This document shows, piece after piece, positions 8,809-18,281 of a stretch of DNA of 64,000 nucleotides. Origin of the DNA: Streptomyces sp. NBC_00344 (GTDB lineage Bacteria > Actinomycetota > Actinomycetes > Streptomycetales > Streptomycetaceae); NCBI RefSeq assembly GCF_036088315.1, contig NZ_CP107996.1, forward strand, positions 1,054,001 to 1,118,000. The letters are read 5' to 3'. Positions within the stretch are counted from its first letter, which is position 1, and each line of letters starts with the position of its first letter. Position numbers and translations under genes: made by a program. The notes below the pieces were generated by a model, which had not been told where the DNA came from, made no database searches, and was given only the letters and a program-made list of their open reading frames with translations.

Positions 8809-9660
8809 CTATTGGGACGGGTGGCCACCGAGGTGTCTGGGCGACGGAGCCCGCTGGAGTTCATGGCTGAGCTCCTCCAGTTCGCTGCCGCCGGCCATCT
8901 GCCGGGTGAGGTCGTCCAGGGTGATGTCGTCCTTGGTGTGGCTACCGAACATGGCGCCGCGTTTCAGCAGGACGAAACGGTCACCCACCAGGTAGGCGTG
9001 GTGCGGGTTGTGCGTGATGAGCACCACGCCGAGTCCCGCGTCGCGGGCGGCTGCGACGTACTTCAGCACCACGCCGGACTGCTTGACTCCGAGCGCGGCG
9101 GTGGGCTCGTCGAGCACCAGCACCTTCGCGCCGAAATAGACGGCGCGGGCGATCGCCACGCACTGGCGTTCCCCGCCCGACAGGGTGCCGATCGGCTGGT
9201 CGACGTCGCGCAGGTCGATGCCCATGCGAAGGAGCTCCGCACGGGTGGTCTCACGCATCGAGCGGACGTCGAGGCGCTTCAGGGGGCCCGCGCCCTTCGT
9301 CGGCTCCGAGCCGAGGAAGAAGTTCCGCCAGACCGGCATCAGCGGGACGACCGCGAGGTCCTGGTAGACGGTGGCGATGCCCCGGTCGAGGGCCTCGCGC
9401 GGCTTGCCGAGGGATGTCTCCTGCCCCCCGATCAGGAAACGGCCGGCGTCATGCCGGTGCAGCCCTGAGATGATCTTGATGAGGGTCGACTTGCCCGCGC
9501 CGTTGTCGCCGAGCACACAGGAGATCTCACCCGCCTTCACGACGAGGGAGACGTCCTCCAGTGCCTTGATGTTGCCGTAGAACTTGCTGACGCCTTCGAG
9601 CTCGACCAGCGGCGTGGACCCCTCCGCCGGGTTCGGGTCCTTGGTGGGCTGCTCGGTCAT
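8809..9660 (-). CDS. Sugar ABC transporter ATP-binding protein (single-domain, FrcA-like)
   Basis: A 283-aa ATPase with one nucleotide-binding domain, like FrcA of the fructose importer and unlike the duplicated RbsA/XylG. Walker A is GDNGAGKST (51-59), the signature is LSGGERQ (about 154) and Walker B is [11 protein letters not shown]. The switch region VVLITHN follows. The start at 9660 overlaps the permease stop by four bases (ATGA). An earlier in-frame ATG at 9756 would overlap the permease heavily and is not used. It works with the permease and with one or both binding proteins upstream. Confidence 0.92.
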   Translation of the reverse strand: MTEQPTKDPNPAEGSTPLVELEGVSKFYGNIKALEDVSLVVKAGEISCVLGDNGAGKSTLIKIISGLHRHDAGRFLIGGQETSLGKPREALDRGIATVYQDLAVVPLMPVWRNFFLGSEPTKGAGPLKRLDVRSMRETTRAELLRMGIDLRDVDQPIGTLSGGERQCVAIARAVYFGAKVLVLDEPTAALGVKQSGVVLKYVAAARDAGLGVVLITHNPHHAYLVGDRFVLLKRGAMFGSHTKDDITLDDLTRQMAGGSELEELSHELQRAPSPRHLGGHPSQ

Positions 9661-10694
9661 CGCGACGCCTCCGCTCGCTTGCGTACCCAGGCATTGAGCA
9701 GGGCGGCCAGCAGCAGCATCGCGCCCAGGAAGAACTTGAACCAGTCGGGATTCCACTCCGCGTACACGATGCCCTTGTTGGTCATACCGAAGATGAAGGC
9801 ACCGATCGCGGAGCCGATCGCGGAGCCGTAACCACCGGTGATCAGACAGCCCCCGATGACGGCCGCGATGATGTAGGTCAGCTCGTTGCCCACTCCCTCG
9901 CCGGACTGCACCGCGTCATAGCTGAACAGCAGGTGCTGGCCGGAGATCCAGGCCGCGAAGGCCACCCCCATGTAGAGGCCGATCCGGGTCTTGACGACGG
10001 GGACGCCGACCGCGCGCGCCGCGTCGTCGTTGCCGCCCACCGCGAAGATCCAGTTGCCCGCTCGGGTGCGCAGCAGCACCCAGGTGGCGACCGCGATCAG
10101 CGCTGCCCACCACAGGAGGGTCACCTTGAGGTTCACGTCGCCGATGGTGAGCTGGGAGGCGAAGACCTTCCTGGCCGACGGGAACCCCTCCATGTCGCCG
10201 ATGGACTTCGTGGAGACGGTGCCGCTGATCAGCTTGGTGAACCCGAGGTTGAGACCGGTCAGCATCAGGAAGGTGCCCAGCGTGATGATGAAGCTGGGGA
10301 GCTTCGTACGGGTCAGCATGAAGCCGTTGAAGACGCCGAGGGCAAGGGTGACGAGCAGCGAGACCACCACGCCGACCCACACGTTGGCCGTCATCTGGTA
10401 GCTGAACATCGAGGAGACGAGCGCCGAGCTGGTCACCATGACCCCGGCCGACAGGTCGAACTCGCCGCCGATCATCAGCAGAGCCACCGGTACCGCCATG
10501 ATCCCCAGCGTCGATGCCGCGTAGAGGACGGTGGACAGGCTGGAGGGCCGCAGGAAGCTCTCGGCGACGACCGAGAAGAAGACGAACACCGCCACGGCGC
10601 CGACGACCGAGCCGAGCTCCGGGCGTCCGAGCAGCCTGCGCAGCAGCGAGGGCCGCAACAGCCGCTCGTCAGGCGCTTCCAGGGTCGCGCTCAT
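9657..10694 (-). CDS. Sugar ABC transporter permease (RbsC/FrcC family)
   Basis: A 345-aa BPD_transp_2 permease with about ten hydrophobic segments. Family features include [13 protein letters not shown] (about 75-87), the long central helix pairs, and the conserved [19 protein letters not shown] near residue 290, which contacts the ATPase. It overlaps both neighbours by four bases, so binding protein, permease and ATPase are translationally coupled. It is expected to form a homodimer. Substrate class (monosaccharide or polyol) is inferred from the family and the ROK kinase and Gfo/Idh genes nearby. Confidence 0.92.
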   Translation of the reverse strand: MSATLEAPDERLLRPSLLRRLLGRPELGSVVGAVAVFVFFSVVAESFLRPSSLSTVLYAASTLGIMAVPVALLMIGGEFDLSAGVMVTSSALVSSMFSYQMTANVWVGVVVSLLVTLALGVFNGFMLTRTKLPSFIITLGTFLMLTGLNLGFTKLISGTVSTKSIGDMEGFPSARKVFASQLTIGDVNLKVTLLWWAALIAVATWVLLRTRAGNWIFAVGGNDDAARAVGVPVVKTRIGLYMGVAFAAWISGQHLLFSYDAVQSGEGVGNELTYIIAAVIGGCLITGGYGSAIGSAIGAFIFGMTNKGIVYAEWNPDWFKFFLGAMLLLAALLNAWVRKRAEASR

Positions 10695-11695
10695 CGGGTC
10701 CCCCGTTTGGTGTAGTCGGCCAGTGCGCTCGCGTCCTGCTTGGTGATGACCTGCGGTCCGGTGAGGACAGGCAGGCCGCCGCCGAGGACGTTGCGGTTGT
10801 ACTTGTAGAGCCAGAGCAGGTCGACGGCCTCGTAGCCCTGGAGATACGGCTGCTGGTCCACGGCGAAGCCGAGCGTGCCCTTCTGCAGGGCGTCGGCCAC
10901 CTTGGCGTTGAGGTCGAAGGTGTCGATCTCGGCCTTGCTGCCCGCGGTGTCCTTCGCCTGGACGGCGGCGTCGGCGAACGGCGCTCCGAGCGTGACGACG
11001 GAGTCGATCGACTGGTCCGCCTGGAGCTTCGCCTCGATCGACGACTGCACATCGGGCATGTTGGTGCCGTCGACGTAGATGTTCTGCAGCTTGCCGTGGA
11101 AGGTCTTCCTGGCGCCGGCGCAGCGCTGCTCATGACCGACATTGCCCTGTTCGTGCAGGACACAGAGGGCCCTCTTGCGGCCGCGCTTGTTCAGCTCGTT
11201 GCCCACGGCCTCGCCGGCGATCGTCTCGTCCTGGCCGATGTGGGTGAGCGCACCGAACTTCTTGGACACCTCGGAGCCCGAGTTCACCGTGATCACCGGG
11301 ATACCGGCTTTCTCGGCCTTCGCCACGACGGCCTTCATGGAGTCGGGCTTGGCGAGGGTGACGATCAGCCCGTCGACCTTCTGGTCGATCGCGGTCTGCA
11401 CCAGCTGGGCCTGCTGCTGGCCCTCCTCGCTGTGCGAGTAGAGGAACGTGATGTTGTCCTTGGCGGCGGCCTGCTGGGAGCCCTTCTGGACGATGTCCCA
11501 GAAGGTGTCGCCGTCGCCGGAGTGGGTGACCATGGCGAACTTCCACTTGGGGGTGTTCACAGCCGCCTTGCCGACGGCGGCGGCCCGGGCCGCCCGGTCC
11601 TCGGCCCGCTTGCCGCCCGTGCTGCTGCATCCCGCCAGGGACAGTCCGACCGCAGCCGCCATCGCCCCGCTGACCCAGCTCCGTACCCTTGCCAC
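10691..11695 (-). CDS. Sugar ABC transporter substrate-binding lipoprotein, copy 1
   Basis: A periplasmic-binding-protein type I receptor, about 334 aa. The GTG at 11695 gives a signal peptide ending in LAGCSS, with GAAGGG upstream. The mature part begins with a low-complexity Lys/Ala segment and then the ribose/fructose-binding fold: FAMVTHSGDGDTFWD, LVQTAIDQKVDGLIV, VITVNSG and CVLHEQGNVGHEQRC. The HEQGNV pattern with its Cys pair is typical of FrcB-like receptors. It is closely similar to the gene immediately upstream, so the pair is a tandem duplication. It is coupled by ATGA to the permease gene. Confidence 0.92.
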   Translation of the reverse strand: MARVRSWVSGAMAAAVGLSLAGCSSTGGKRAEDRAARAAAVGKAAVNTPKWKFAMVTHSGDGDTFWDIVQKGSQQAAAKDNITFLYSHSEEGQQQAQLVQTAIDQKVDGLIVTLAKPDSMKAVVAKAEKAGIPVITVNSGSEVSKKFGALTHIGQDETIAGEAVGNELNKRGRKRALCVLHEQGNVGHEQRCAGARKTFHGKLQNIYVDGTNMPDVQSSIEAKLQADQSIDSVVTLGAPFADAAVQAKDTAGSKAEIDTFDLNAKVADALQKGTLGFAVDQQPYLQGYEAVDLLWLYKYNRNVLGGGLPVLTGPQVITKQDASALADYTKRGTR

Positions 11696-11811
11696 GAGGT
11701 GGTGCCCTTCTTGCTGTGCGTGTACTTCCTGCCGTACCCGCCGGTGCGGCCGGTGACCGCTCCGGCCAGGACCGGCGGCCCAAGTATGGGTCACGTGTGA
11801 TCGCACGGCAG

Positions 11812-12804
11812 TCAGCGGGTACCGCGTGCGGTGTACTTCTCCAGCGCGGGCACATCCTTGCCCGTGACGATCGCGGGTCCGGTGAGCACCGGCCTGCCGC
11901 CGCCCAGTACGTTGAGATTCGTCCGGTAGAGCCAGAGTTCGTCGACCGCGAGGTAGCCCTGGAGATAAGGCTGCTGATCCACCGCGAAGCCGACGTCCTT
12001 GGCCTTGAGACTCCTCACCACCGCGGCGTTGAGATCGAAGGTGTCGACCTCGGCCTTGCTGCCCGCGTCCCCCTTGGCCTTGACCGCGGCGTCAGCGATG
12101 GGCGCACCCAGCGTGACGACCGTGTCGATGTCCTTGTCCGCCTGGAGCTTCGCCTCGATCGACGATGCGGTGGCGGGGGTGTTGGTGCCGTCGACGTTGA
12201 GGTTCTCGACCGTGCCCTTGAAGGTTTTCTTCACCCCGGCGCAGCGGTCCTCCAGCGAGACGTTGCCCTGCTCGTGGATGACGCAGAGGGCCTTCTTGCG
12301 CCCCCGGGCGTTCAGCTCGTCACCGACCGCCCGGCCGGCCACCGACTCGTCCTGGCCGATGTGGCCGAGGGCGCCGACCTCTTTGCTGTACTGGGCTCCG
12401 GAGTTGATGGTGACCACCGGGATTCCGGCCGCGACGGCCTTCTTGACGACTGCCCTGACGGCATCGGGCTTGGCGAGGGTGACCACGATTCCGTCGACCT
12501 TCTTGTCGATGGCCGCCTGCACCAGCTGCGCCTGTTCCTTGCCCTCCTCGTCCGCGGAGTACAGGAACTGCACGTTGTCCTTGGCCGCCGCCTGCTTCGC
12601 CCCGCTCTGCACGATGTCCCAGAAGGTGTCTCCCTGGCCGGAGTGGGTCACCATGGCGATCTTCAACCGGGGTGTGGTGGCCGACCTGCCGCTGTCCTTT
12701 CCGGCCGGCCCGTCCTCGGAGTGCTTTCCGCCCGAGCTGCTGCACCCGGCCACGGCGAGGGTGAGTGCGGCGAGGAGCGCTGCTGCTGTACGGGTCGTAC
12801 GCAT
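11812..12804 (-). CDS. Sugar ABC transporter substrate-binding lipoprotein, copy 2
   Basis: A 330-aa FrcB-like receptor and paralogue of the next gene. The lipobox is VAGCSS with Cys at about residue 21. Shared blocks include AMVTHSG-GDTFWD, KVDGIVVTLAKPD, ITINSGAQ and CVIHEQGNV. Differences concentrate in the linker after the lipobox and in surface residues around GAQYSKEVGALGHIGQDES. It is the first gene of the importer operon, 116 bases before copy 1 and 99 bases after the GntR gene. Two receptors feeding one permease and ATPase would widen or graduate substrate range; this is inference. Confidence 0.92.
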   Translation of the reverse strand: MRTTRTAAALLAALTLAVAGCSSSGGKHSEDGPAGKDSGRSATTPRLKIAMVTHSGQGDTFWDIVQSGAKQAAAKDNVQFLYSADEEGKEQAQLVQAAIDKKVDGIVVTLAKPDAVRAVVKKAVAAGIPVVTINSGAQYSKEVGALGHIGQDESVAGRAVGDELNARGRKKALCVIHEQGNVSLEDRCAGVKKTFKGTVENLNVDGTNTPATASSIEAKLQADKDIDTVVTLGAPIADAAVKAKGDAGSKAEVDTFDLNAAVVRSLKAKDVGFAVDQQPYLQGYLAVDELWLYRTNLNVLGGGRPVLTGPAIVTGKDVPALEKYTARGTR

Positions 12805-12903
12805 GGGGTCCGCCTTCTCTCCGGCCGCCGGGGTGCGGCAGGGGAGTTCTAACGGCGGGCGCGCGGCCCCGTCAAGACTTTGTCAGAACATTCTTACGAA
12901 GTT

Positions 12904-13668
12904 CTACGGCCGCACCAGCAGCTGGAACTCGAACGCGTATCGCGACGCGCGATAGGTGTGCGTACCGAACTCGACCGCCCGGCCGGTGGCATCGAAGGTG
13001 GTGCGCTGCATGGTCAGCAGCGGTGCGCCCACGGGCTCCGACAGGCGCACGCCCTCATCGGCGGTCGCGGCCCTCGCCCCAACCGACTGGCGTGCGCTGT
13101 GCAGGGTGATGCCCGCAGCGCGCATCACCCGGTAGAGGCCGCTCGCCTCCAGTTGCGCCGTGTCCAGCGTCAGAAGCCCGTCGGGCAGGTAGTTGCAGAG
13201 CTGGGCCATCGGCTCGTCATAGGCGAGCCGGAGTCGTTCGACGCAGCGGACCGGGCCGCCCTCGGGCAGCGCGAGGGCGGCCGCGACCTCGGCGGCGGCC
13301 GGGATCGTCTCGTTGCGCAGTACCCGGGTCGTGGGCCGCTGACCGGCGGCGAGCAGGTCGTCGTAGAGACTGCTGAGCTCGAGCGGGCGCTTGACCTGGC
13401 TGTGCACCACCTGGGTGCCGACGCCGCGGCGGCGCACGAGCAGGCCCTTGTCGACGAGGCACTGGATGGCCTGGCGGACCGTGGGACGGGAGAGTCCGAG
13501 CCGGCCCGCGAGCTCGATCTCGTTGCCGAGAAGGCTGCCCGGGGTGAGCCTGCCACGCTCGATGGCCGATTCCAGCTGCTGGGAAAGCTGGAAGTAGAGC
13601 GGGACGGGGCTCGTGCGGTCCACACTGAGCTCAAGGCTGAGGGCGGGGTCGGCCACGGGTTTGGACAC
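12904..13668 (-). CDS. GntR-family transcriptional regulator with UTRA domain (HutC subfamily)
   Basis: A regulator of about 254 aa. The N-terminal winged helix (about 15-85) reads LYFQLSQQLESAIERGRL, LAGRLGLSRPTVRQAIQCLVDKGLLVRRRGVGTQV. The C-terminal UTRA effector domain (100-250) includes VRCVERLRLAYDEPMA and YRASRYAFEFQ. The GTG at 13668 fits the family start; an ATG at 13746 would overlap the divergent gene. It stands directly upstream of the importer operon on the same strand and divergent to the dehydrogenase, so it probably controls both through the 76-base gap at 13669-13744. Confidence 0.9.
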   Translation of the reverse strand: MSKPVADPALSLELSVDRTSPVPLYFQLSQQLESAIERGRLTPGSLLGNEIELAGRLGLSRPTVRQAIQCLVDKGLLVRRRGVGTQVVHSQVKRPLELSSLYDDLLAAGQRPTTRVLRNETIPAAAEVAAALALPEGGPVRCVERLRLAYDEPMAQLCNYLPDGLLTLDTAQLEASGLYRVMRAAGITLHSARQSVGARAATADEGVRLSEPVGAPLLTMQRTTFDATGRAVEFGTHTYRASRYAFEFQLLVRP

Positions 13669-13744
13669 GCCCGAAAGCGTAGCCCAGGTCCGGTTGTCAG
13701 GACAAAGGCTTGACAGCGGGCTGAGCTGCGGCCACGTTGGGGCC

Positions 13745-14749
13745 ATGCGTATCGGACTGATCGGGACGGGGCGTATCGGCTCCTTCCACGCGGGCGTGCT
13801 CAGCGCTCACCGGGATGTGGGCGCCCTGGTCGTGGCGGACACCGAAGGGTCCAGGGCCGCCGAGGTGGCCCAGCGGATCGGCGCCACGGCGGCGCCCTCG
13901 GTGGACGAGGTCTTCACCTGGGGGGTGGACGCCGTGGTGATCGCATCGGCGACCTCCTCGCACGCCGAGCTGATCGGCCGCGCCGCACGGGCCGGGCTGC
14001 CGGTCTTCTGCGAGAAGCCCATCGCCCTCGATCTGCCCGGCACGCTGGCTGCCCTGCGGGAGGTCGAGACGGCCGGCAGCGTGCTCCAGCTCGGTTTCAT
14101 GCGCCGCTTCGACGCGGGATACACGGTCGCACGGGAGCTCGTACGGTCCGGGGCGCTGGGCCGGCTTCACACGGTCCGGGCGATCACGTCCGACCCCGCT
14201 CCGCCGCCCGCCGCCTATCTGCCTCTCTCCGGCGGGCTCTACCGGGACTGTCTGGTGCACGACTTCGACATGGTGCGCTGGGTGACCGGCCGCGAGGTGG
14301 TCGAGGTGTACGCGACCGGCTCCGACGCGGGGCCCGCGATGTTCCGCGAGGCGGGCGACATCGACACCGCAGCCGCGGTGCTGACCCTGGACGACGGTTC
14401 GCTCGCCACCGCGACGGCCACCCGCTGCAACGGTGCGGGCTACGACGTACGGCTCGAACTGGCAGGTGAACTCGACCAGGTCTCCGTCGGCCTCGACGAC
14501 CGTACGCCGATCACATCGACCGAACCCCAGGGTCCGCCCCCCGCCGACAAGCCGTGGCCCGGCTTCCTCGAACGCTTCGCGCCGGCCTATGAGGCCGAAC
14601 TGGACGCGTTTCTGCGGGTGGCCCGCGGGGAGCTGGACAATCCGTGCGACGGACGGGAGGCGCTGCAGGCCCTGCGGATCGCCGAGGCGTGCGAACGGTC
14701 ACGGCGCGAGCACCGGCCGGTCCGGATCGAAGAGCTGACCGCGGGCTGA
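13745..14749 (+). CDS. Gfo/Idh/MocA oxidoreductase (inositol 2-dehydrogenase-like)
   Basis: An NAD(P)-dependent sugar or polyol dehydrogenase, 334 aa. The Rossmann motif is GLIGTGRIGSFHA (4-16), the catalytic-Lys motif is EKPIALD (about 92-98), and GFMRRFDAGY and LVHDFDMVRW are typical of the inositol dehydrogenase branch. It is divergent from the GntR gene and the sugar importer. The simplest reading is oxidation of the imported polyol or sugar. No other iol genes are in the window, so myo-inositol is only one candidate substrate. Confidence 0.88.
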   Translation: MRIGLIGTGRIGSFHAGVLSAHRDVGALVVADTEGSRAAEVAQRIGATAAPSVDEVFTWGVDAVVIASATSSHAELIGRAARAGLPVFCEKPIALDLPGTLAALREVETAGSVLQLGFMRRFDAGYTVARELVRSGALGRLHTVRAITSDPAPPPAAYLPLSGGLYRDCLVHDFDMVRWVTGREVVEVYATGSDAGPAMFREAGDIDTAAAVLTLDDGSLATATATRCNGAGYDVRLELAGELDQVSVGLDDRTPITSTEPQGPPPADKPWPGFLERFAPAYEAELDAFLRVARGELDNPCDGREALQALRIAEACERSRREHRPVRIEELTAG

Positions 14750-14758
14750 GCCGCAGGA

Positions 14759-15976
14759 CTACCAGGAGACCGGCAGTGCCTGCGGGCCGCGGATCAGCAG
14801 TCCGGTGCGCCAGCTGACGGCAGCCGGGTGGATGTCGAGGGCGAGGTCCGCGCAGCGGTCGAGGAGCGAACGGACGGCGATCTTCGCCTCAAGCCGGGCC
14901 AGCGGTGCGCCCAGGCAGAAGTGGATGCCGTGTCCGAAGGCCAGATGTCCCTGGGCGTCGCGGCGGATGTCGAAACGGTCCGCATCCGGATAGCGGGCCG
15001 GGTCGCGGTTGGCGTCGGACAACGCGACCAGCACGAGTTCGCCGCCGCCGGGGATCACGGTGCCTGCGACGTCGAAGGGCTCGGTGGTGAATCGGTAGGT
15101 GGGGGTTTCCACCGGGCCCTCGTAGCGCAGCATCTCCTCGACGGCGTTGTCGATGAGGGTGTGGTCGGTGCGAAGGGCCGCCAGCTGGTCGGGGTGCGTG
15201 AGCAGCGCGAGCACTCCGTTGGAGATCAGGTTGACCGTGGTCTCATGGCCGGCGACCAGCAGCAGCCAGGCCATTCCCAGGAGTTCATCCGGCGAGAGCC
15301 GGTCGCCGTCCTCGTCCGACGCGTGGATCAGCGCGCTCATCAGATCGTCACCCGGTTGCTGCCGCTTGGACTCGATCAGCGCACCGAGGGTGGCGGGCAT
15401 GGCCTTGGCCGCGGCCATGCGCTCCTGCGGATCGGTGGCGGCGACGGCGGCATTGGACAAGTCCCTGAAGGTGTCCCGGTCGAGGAACGGCACCCCCAGC
15501 AGTTCGCAGATGACGGTCATCGGCAGCGGGAAGGCCAGCGATTGCACGAGATCCGCCGTGCGGGCCGGCCGCGCCAGCATCCCGTCGAGCAGCTCGTCCG
15601 TCATCTCCTGTATGCGTGGCGCGAGTTGCGCGACACGCCGGGCGGTGAACTCCCTGGCGACCAGCCTGCGCAGCCGGGAGTGCATCGGCGGATCCGAACT
15701 CAGCATGGTGCTGCCCGACGCGACCTGGAAGACACCCAGCGAGGGCGCCGCGTTCTCCCACTGCTTGGAGAGCCGGGGGTCGGCGAGCACGGCGCGGCCC
15801 TCCGCATGGCCGACGACCAGCCAGGCCTCCGCGCCCTCGGGCATCCGGATCCGGTGGACAGGCCCCTGCTCGCGCAGACGTGCGTAGACGGGATAGGGGT
15901 CCCGGGTGAAGTCCTCGCCGAGCGCGGCGAGGTCGACGACGGCTGCTGCGCCGGTGGCGTTGGTCTCGGTGGTCAC
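14759..15976 (-). CDS. Cytochrome P450, copy 1
   Basis: A soluble bacterial class I P450, 405 aa. The I-helix oxygen motif is AGHETT (about 245), the K-helix ExxR lies in EEMLRYEGP, and the heme-Cys loop is FGHGIHFCLGAPLARLE (about 346-362). It needs separate ferredoxin and reductase, which are not adjacent. It is a paralogue of the P450 at 16421-17602, sharing long identical blocks such as AFPLPMTVICELLGVP and LLLVAGHETTVNLISNG. It follows the thioesterase gene after 10 bases, so the three genes form one operon. The substrate is unknown; the family often hydroxylates polyketides or other small molecules. Confidence 0.95.
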   Translation of the reverse strand: MTTETNATGAAAVVDLAALGEDFTRDPYPVYARLREQGPVHRIRMPEGAEAWLVVGHAEGRAVLADPRLSKQWENAAPSLGVFQVASGSTMLSSDPPMHSRLRRLVAREFTARRVAQLAPRIQEMTDELLDGMLARPARTADLVQSLAFPLPMTVICELLGVPFLDRDTFRDLSNAAVAATDPQERMAAAKAMPATLGALIESKRQQPGDDLMSALIHASDEDGDRLSPDELLGMAWLLLVAGHETTVNLISNGVLALLTHPDQLAALRTDHTLIDNAVEEMLRYEGPVETPTYRFTTEPFDVAGTVIPGGGELVLVALSDANRDPARYPDADRFDIRRDAQGHLAFGHGIHFCLGAPLARLEAKIAVRSLLDRCADLALDIHPAAVSWRTGLLIRGPQALPVSW

Positions 15977-15986
15977 GGGCGTCCTC

Positions 15987-16409
15987 TCAGGACGACGGTG
16001 CTGCGGACAGTACGGTCCCCTGCGCGATGGCGCACAGGGCCTCTTCGCCGTCCTCGCCTACGACATACAGGTCGCAGCGGACGGTGGCCTGCCGGCGCCC
16101 GGTGTGCATCACCTGGGCGCGGGCTGCCAGGGTCCGGCCGACGGCGGGACGCACATAGCTGATGGAGAAGCCACCGGTCAGCACGGCGGCACCCAGGGTG
16201 GTGCCGGCCGCGAAGGTGATGGCGTTGTCGGCGGCGTACGCCAGGACTCCCCCGTGCAGAAACCCGTTCTGCTGGTGCAGCTCCGTACGGCTGTCCACCT
16301 CGAGCACCGCCCGGCCGTCGCCGAAAGCGGTGATGCGGGCCTGGACGAGGCGGCTGAACGGCTGTGCCTCGAGGGTCTTGCGGGCGAGTTGGAGATCGAG
16401 TTCCTGCAT
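15987..16409 (-). CDS. PaaI-type hotdog-fold thioesterase
   Basis: A 140-aa single-hotdog protein, the usual length. The PaaI-family signature is HQQNGFLHGGVLAYAADNAITFAA, where the Asn/Asp and HGG form the acyl-CoA site. The ATG at 16409 has GAGAGG about 7 bases upstream. It sits between two paralogous P450 genes with gaps of about 10 bases on both sides. It probably hydrolyses an acyl- or aryl-CoA, or acts as an editing thioesterase, in the same pathway as the P450s. The actual substrate cannot be inferred. Confidence 0.88.
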   Translation of the reverse strand: MQELDLQLARKTLEAQPFSRLVQARITAFGDGRAVLEVDSRTELHQQNGFLHGGVLAYAADNAITFAAGTTLGAAVLTGGFSISYVRPAVGRTLAARAQVMHTGRRQATVRCDLYVVGEDGEEALCAIAQGTVLSAAPSS

Positions 16410-16420
16410 GGCACACCTCT

Positions 16421-17602
16421 CTACCAGCACACCGGCAGGGTGCGCACTCCGCGGATGAGCAGACCCGGGAGCCACTCGTACGCCCCGCCGTCCGGGTCGA
16501 GCGCCAGATCCGGACAGCGTTCGAGCAGCGTGCGGACCGCGATCCGCCCCTCCATCCGGGCGAGCGGGGCGCCCAGACAGAAGTGGATGCCGCGTCCGAA
16601 GGCCAGATGCCCCTGCGGGGCCCGGTGGATGTCGAAACGGTCCGGATCCGGATAGCGGGCCGGGTCCCGGTCGGCCGATGCGAGAGAGACCAGGACGTCC
16701 TGCCCCGCCGGTATCTCGGTGTCACCGATCCTGACCGGCTCCCGGGTGTGCCGGTACGTCGCGGTCTCCACCGGCCCGTCGTAGCGCAGCATCTCCTCGA
16801 CGGCGCCGTCGAGAAGGCTCATATCAGCCCGCAGGGCGGCGAGTTGAACGGGATGCGAGAGCAGGGCCCGCATGCCGTTGGAGATCAGATTGACCGTGGT
16901 CTCGTGCCCGGCGACGAGCAACAGGAAGGCCATACCAACGAGTTCCCGGGACGACAGCTGGTCGCCGTCCTCGTGCCGGGTCCGGATCAGCGCGCTCAGC
17001 AGATCGCCCCTCCGTCCTGTGCTCCGCTTGTCCTCGATGAGCGCGACGAGATACTCGCTCATCGCGGCGACCGCCGCGCTCTCCTGGCCGGGGCCGGTCG
17101 GGGCGACCATCTCGTTGGACCACCGGCGGAACGCCGCCCGGTCCAGGTCGGGTACACCGAGCAGTTCGCAGATGACCGTCATGGGCAGCGGGAAGGCCAA
17201 CGAATCCACCAGGTCGGCCCTGCGGTCCCGCCGGGCGAGCATGGTGTCGGCGAGGTCGTCGGTGATCTGCTGGACCCGCGGGCGCAGCGCCTCGACCCGG
17301 CGGGTGGTGAACTCCCGTGCCACCAGCCTGCGCAGCCGGGTGTGCTGAGGCGGATCGGTGTCCAGCATGTTGGAGAACAGCCCCTGCGACTCGTCCAGCC
17401 AGTCCCCCATGACCCTCGGGTCCTTGGCCAGCCGCGTGTCCGCCAGCGCGGCCCGCGCCTCCTCGTACCCCACGACCAGCCAGACGCCATCGGCTTCACG
17501 GGTACGGATACGGTGCACGGGACCGGCGGCGCGCATCTTCTCGTAGTAGGGATACGGGTTGGCACGGAAGTCCTCGGCGTGCTCCCGCAGATCGGTCTCC
17601 AT
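16421..17602 (-). CDS. Cytochrome P450, copy 2
   Basis: A 393-aa P450 with AGHETT (about 233), ExxR in EEMLRYDGP and heme loop FGRGIHFCLGAPLARME. It is the first gene of a P450-thioesterase-P450 operon. The N-terminus is shorter than that of copy 1 (METDLREHAEDFRANPYPYY). The B-C loop and F-G region differ from copy 1 (KDPRVMGDWLDESQGLFSNML against QWENAAPSLGVFQVASGS), so the substrate pocket has probably diverged. No redox partner gene is close. Confidence 0.95.
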   Translation of the reverse strand: METDLREHAEDFRANPYPYYEKMRAAGPVHRIRTREADGVWLVVGYEEARAALADTRLAKDPRVMGDWLDESQGLFSNMLDTDPPQHTRLRRLVAREFTTRRVEALRPRVQQITDDLADTMLARRDRRADLVDSLAFPLPMTVICELLGVPDLDRAAFRRWSNEMVAPTGPGQESAAVAAMSEYLVALIEDKRSTGRRGDLLSALIRTRHEDGDQLSSRELVGMAFLLLVAGHETTVNLISNGMRALLSHPVQLAALRADMSLLDGAVEEMLRYDGPVETATYRHTREPVRIGDTEIPAGQDVLVSLASADRDPARYPDPDRFDIHRAPQGHLAFGRGIHFCLGAPLARMEGRIAVRTLLERCPDLALDPDGGAYEWLPGLLIRGVRTLPVCW

Positions 17603-17606
17603 CCGG

Positions 17607-18281
17607 TCAGCCTACGTCCGTGTCCCGGTCGAGGAGGCCCGCATCGTGCACCAGCAGCGCGATCTGGACACGGTTGTTGAAACCGAGACGGGCCAGGATG
17701 CGCGACACATGCGTCTTGACTGTCGGCACGCTCATGTAGAGCGCCGCCGCGATGCCCGCGTTGGACTGGCCGCGCCCGACCCCGACCGCCACCTCCCTTT
17801 CGCGAACGCCCAGTTGACCCAGCCGCGCCCGGGCGCGATCGGTCCTGTCGCCGGGGGCGGAGTCCGCCACCCGCGACATCAACTGCCGGGTGACCGCAGG
17901 GGAGAGCACAGGTTCACCGGCCACCACCCGGCGCACCGCGGTGACGATGTCGGCGGGCGGCGTGTCCTTGAGTACGAACCCGGCGGCCCCCGCGCGCAGC
18001 GCCCGTACGACCTGTTCGTCGGCGTGGAAGGTGGTCAGGACGATCACGTCGGGGGCGCCGGGCCTGGACCGCAGCCGCTCGGTGGCGGTCAGCCCGTCCA
18101 CGCCCGGCATCCGGATGTCCATCAGCACCACATCGGGGTGGACATCGGCCACCAGTGCGGCCACCTCGGATCCGTCCGCCGCCTCACCGACGATCTCGAT
18201 GCCGTCGGCGCCGCCGAGCATGAGGGCGAGTCCGGCGCGTACGAGTGGGTCGTCGTCGACGACGAGCAGCCTGATGGTCAT
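17607..18281 (-). CDS. NarL/LuxR-family response regulator
   Basis: A 224-aa two-component regulator. The receiver domain has the acidic pair DDD at about 9-11, phospho-acceptor Asp55 in VVLMDIRMPG, the Thr of VLTTF and the Lys of FVLKD. The C-terminal LuxR-type helix-turn-helix (about 160-215) reads REVAVGVGRGQSNAGIAAALYMSVPTVKTHVSRILARLG. The ATG at 18281 overlaps the kinase stop by four bases; a GTG at 18290 is an alternative. It is paired with the adjacent histidine kinase. Target genes are unknown; the DMT exporter upstream is one candidate. Confidence 0.93.
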   Translation of the reverse strand: MTIRLLVVDDDPLVRAGLALMLGGADGIEIVGEAADGSEVAALVADVHPDVVLMDIRMPGVDGLTATERLRSRPGAPDVIVLTTFHADEQVVRALRAGAAGFVLKDTPPADIVTAVRRVVAGEPVLSPAVTRQLMSRVADSAPGDRTDRARARLGQLGVREREVAVGVGRGQSNAGIAAALYMSVPTVKTHVSRILARLGFNNRVQIALLVHDAGLLDRDTDVG

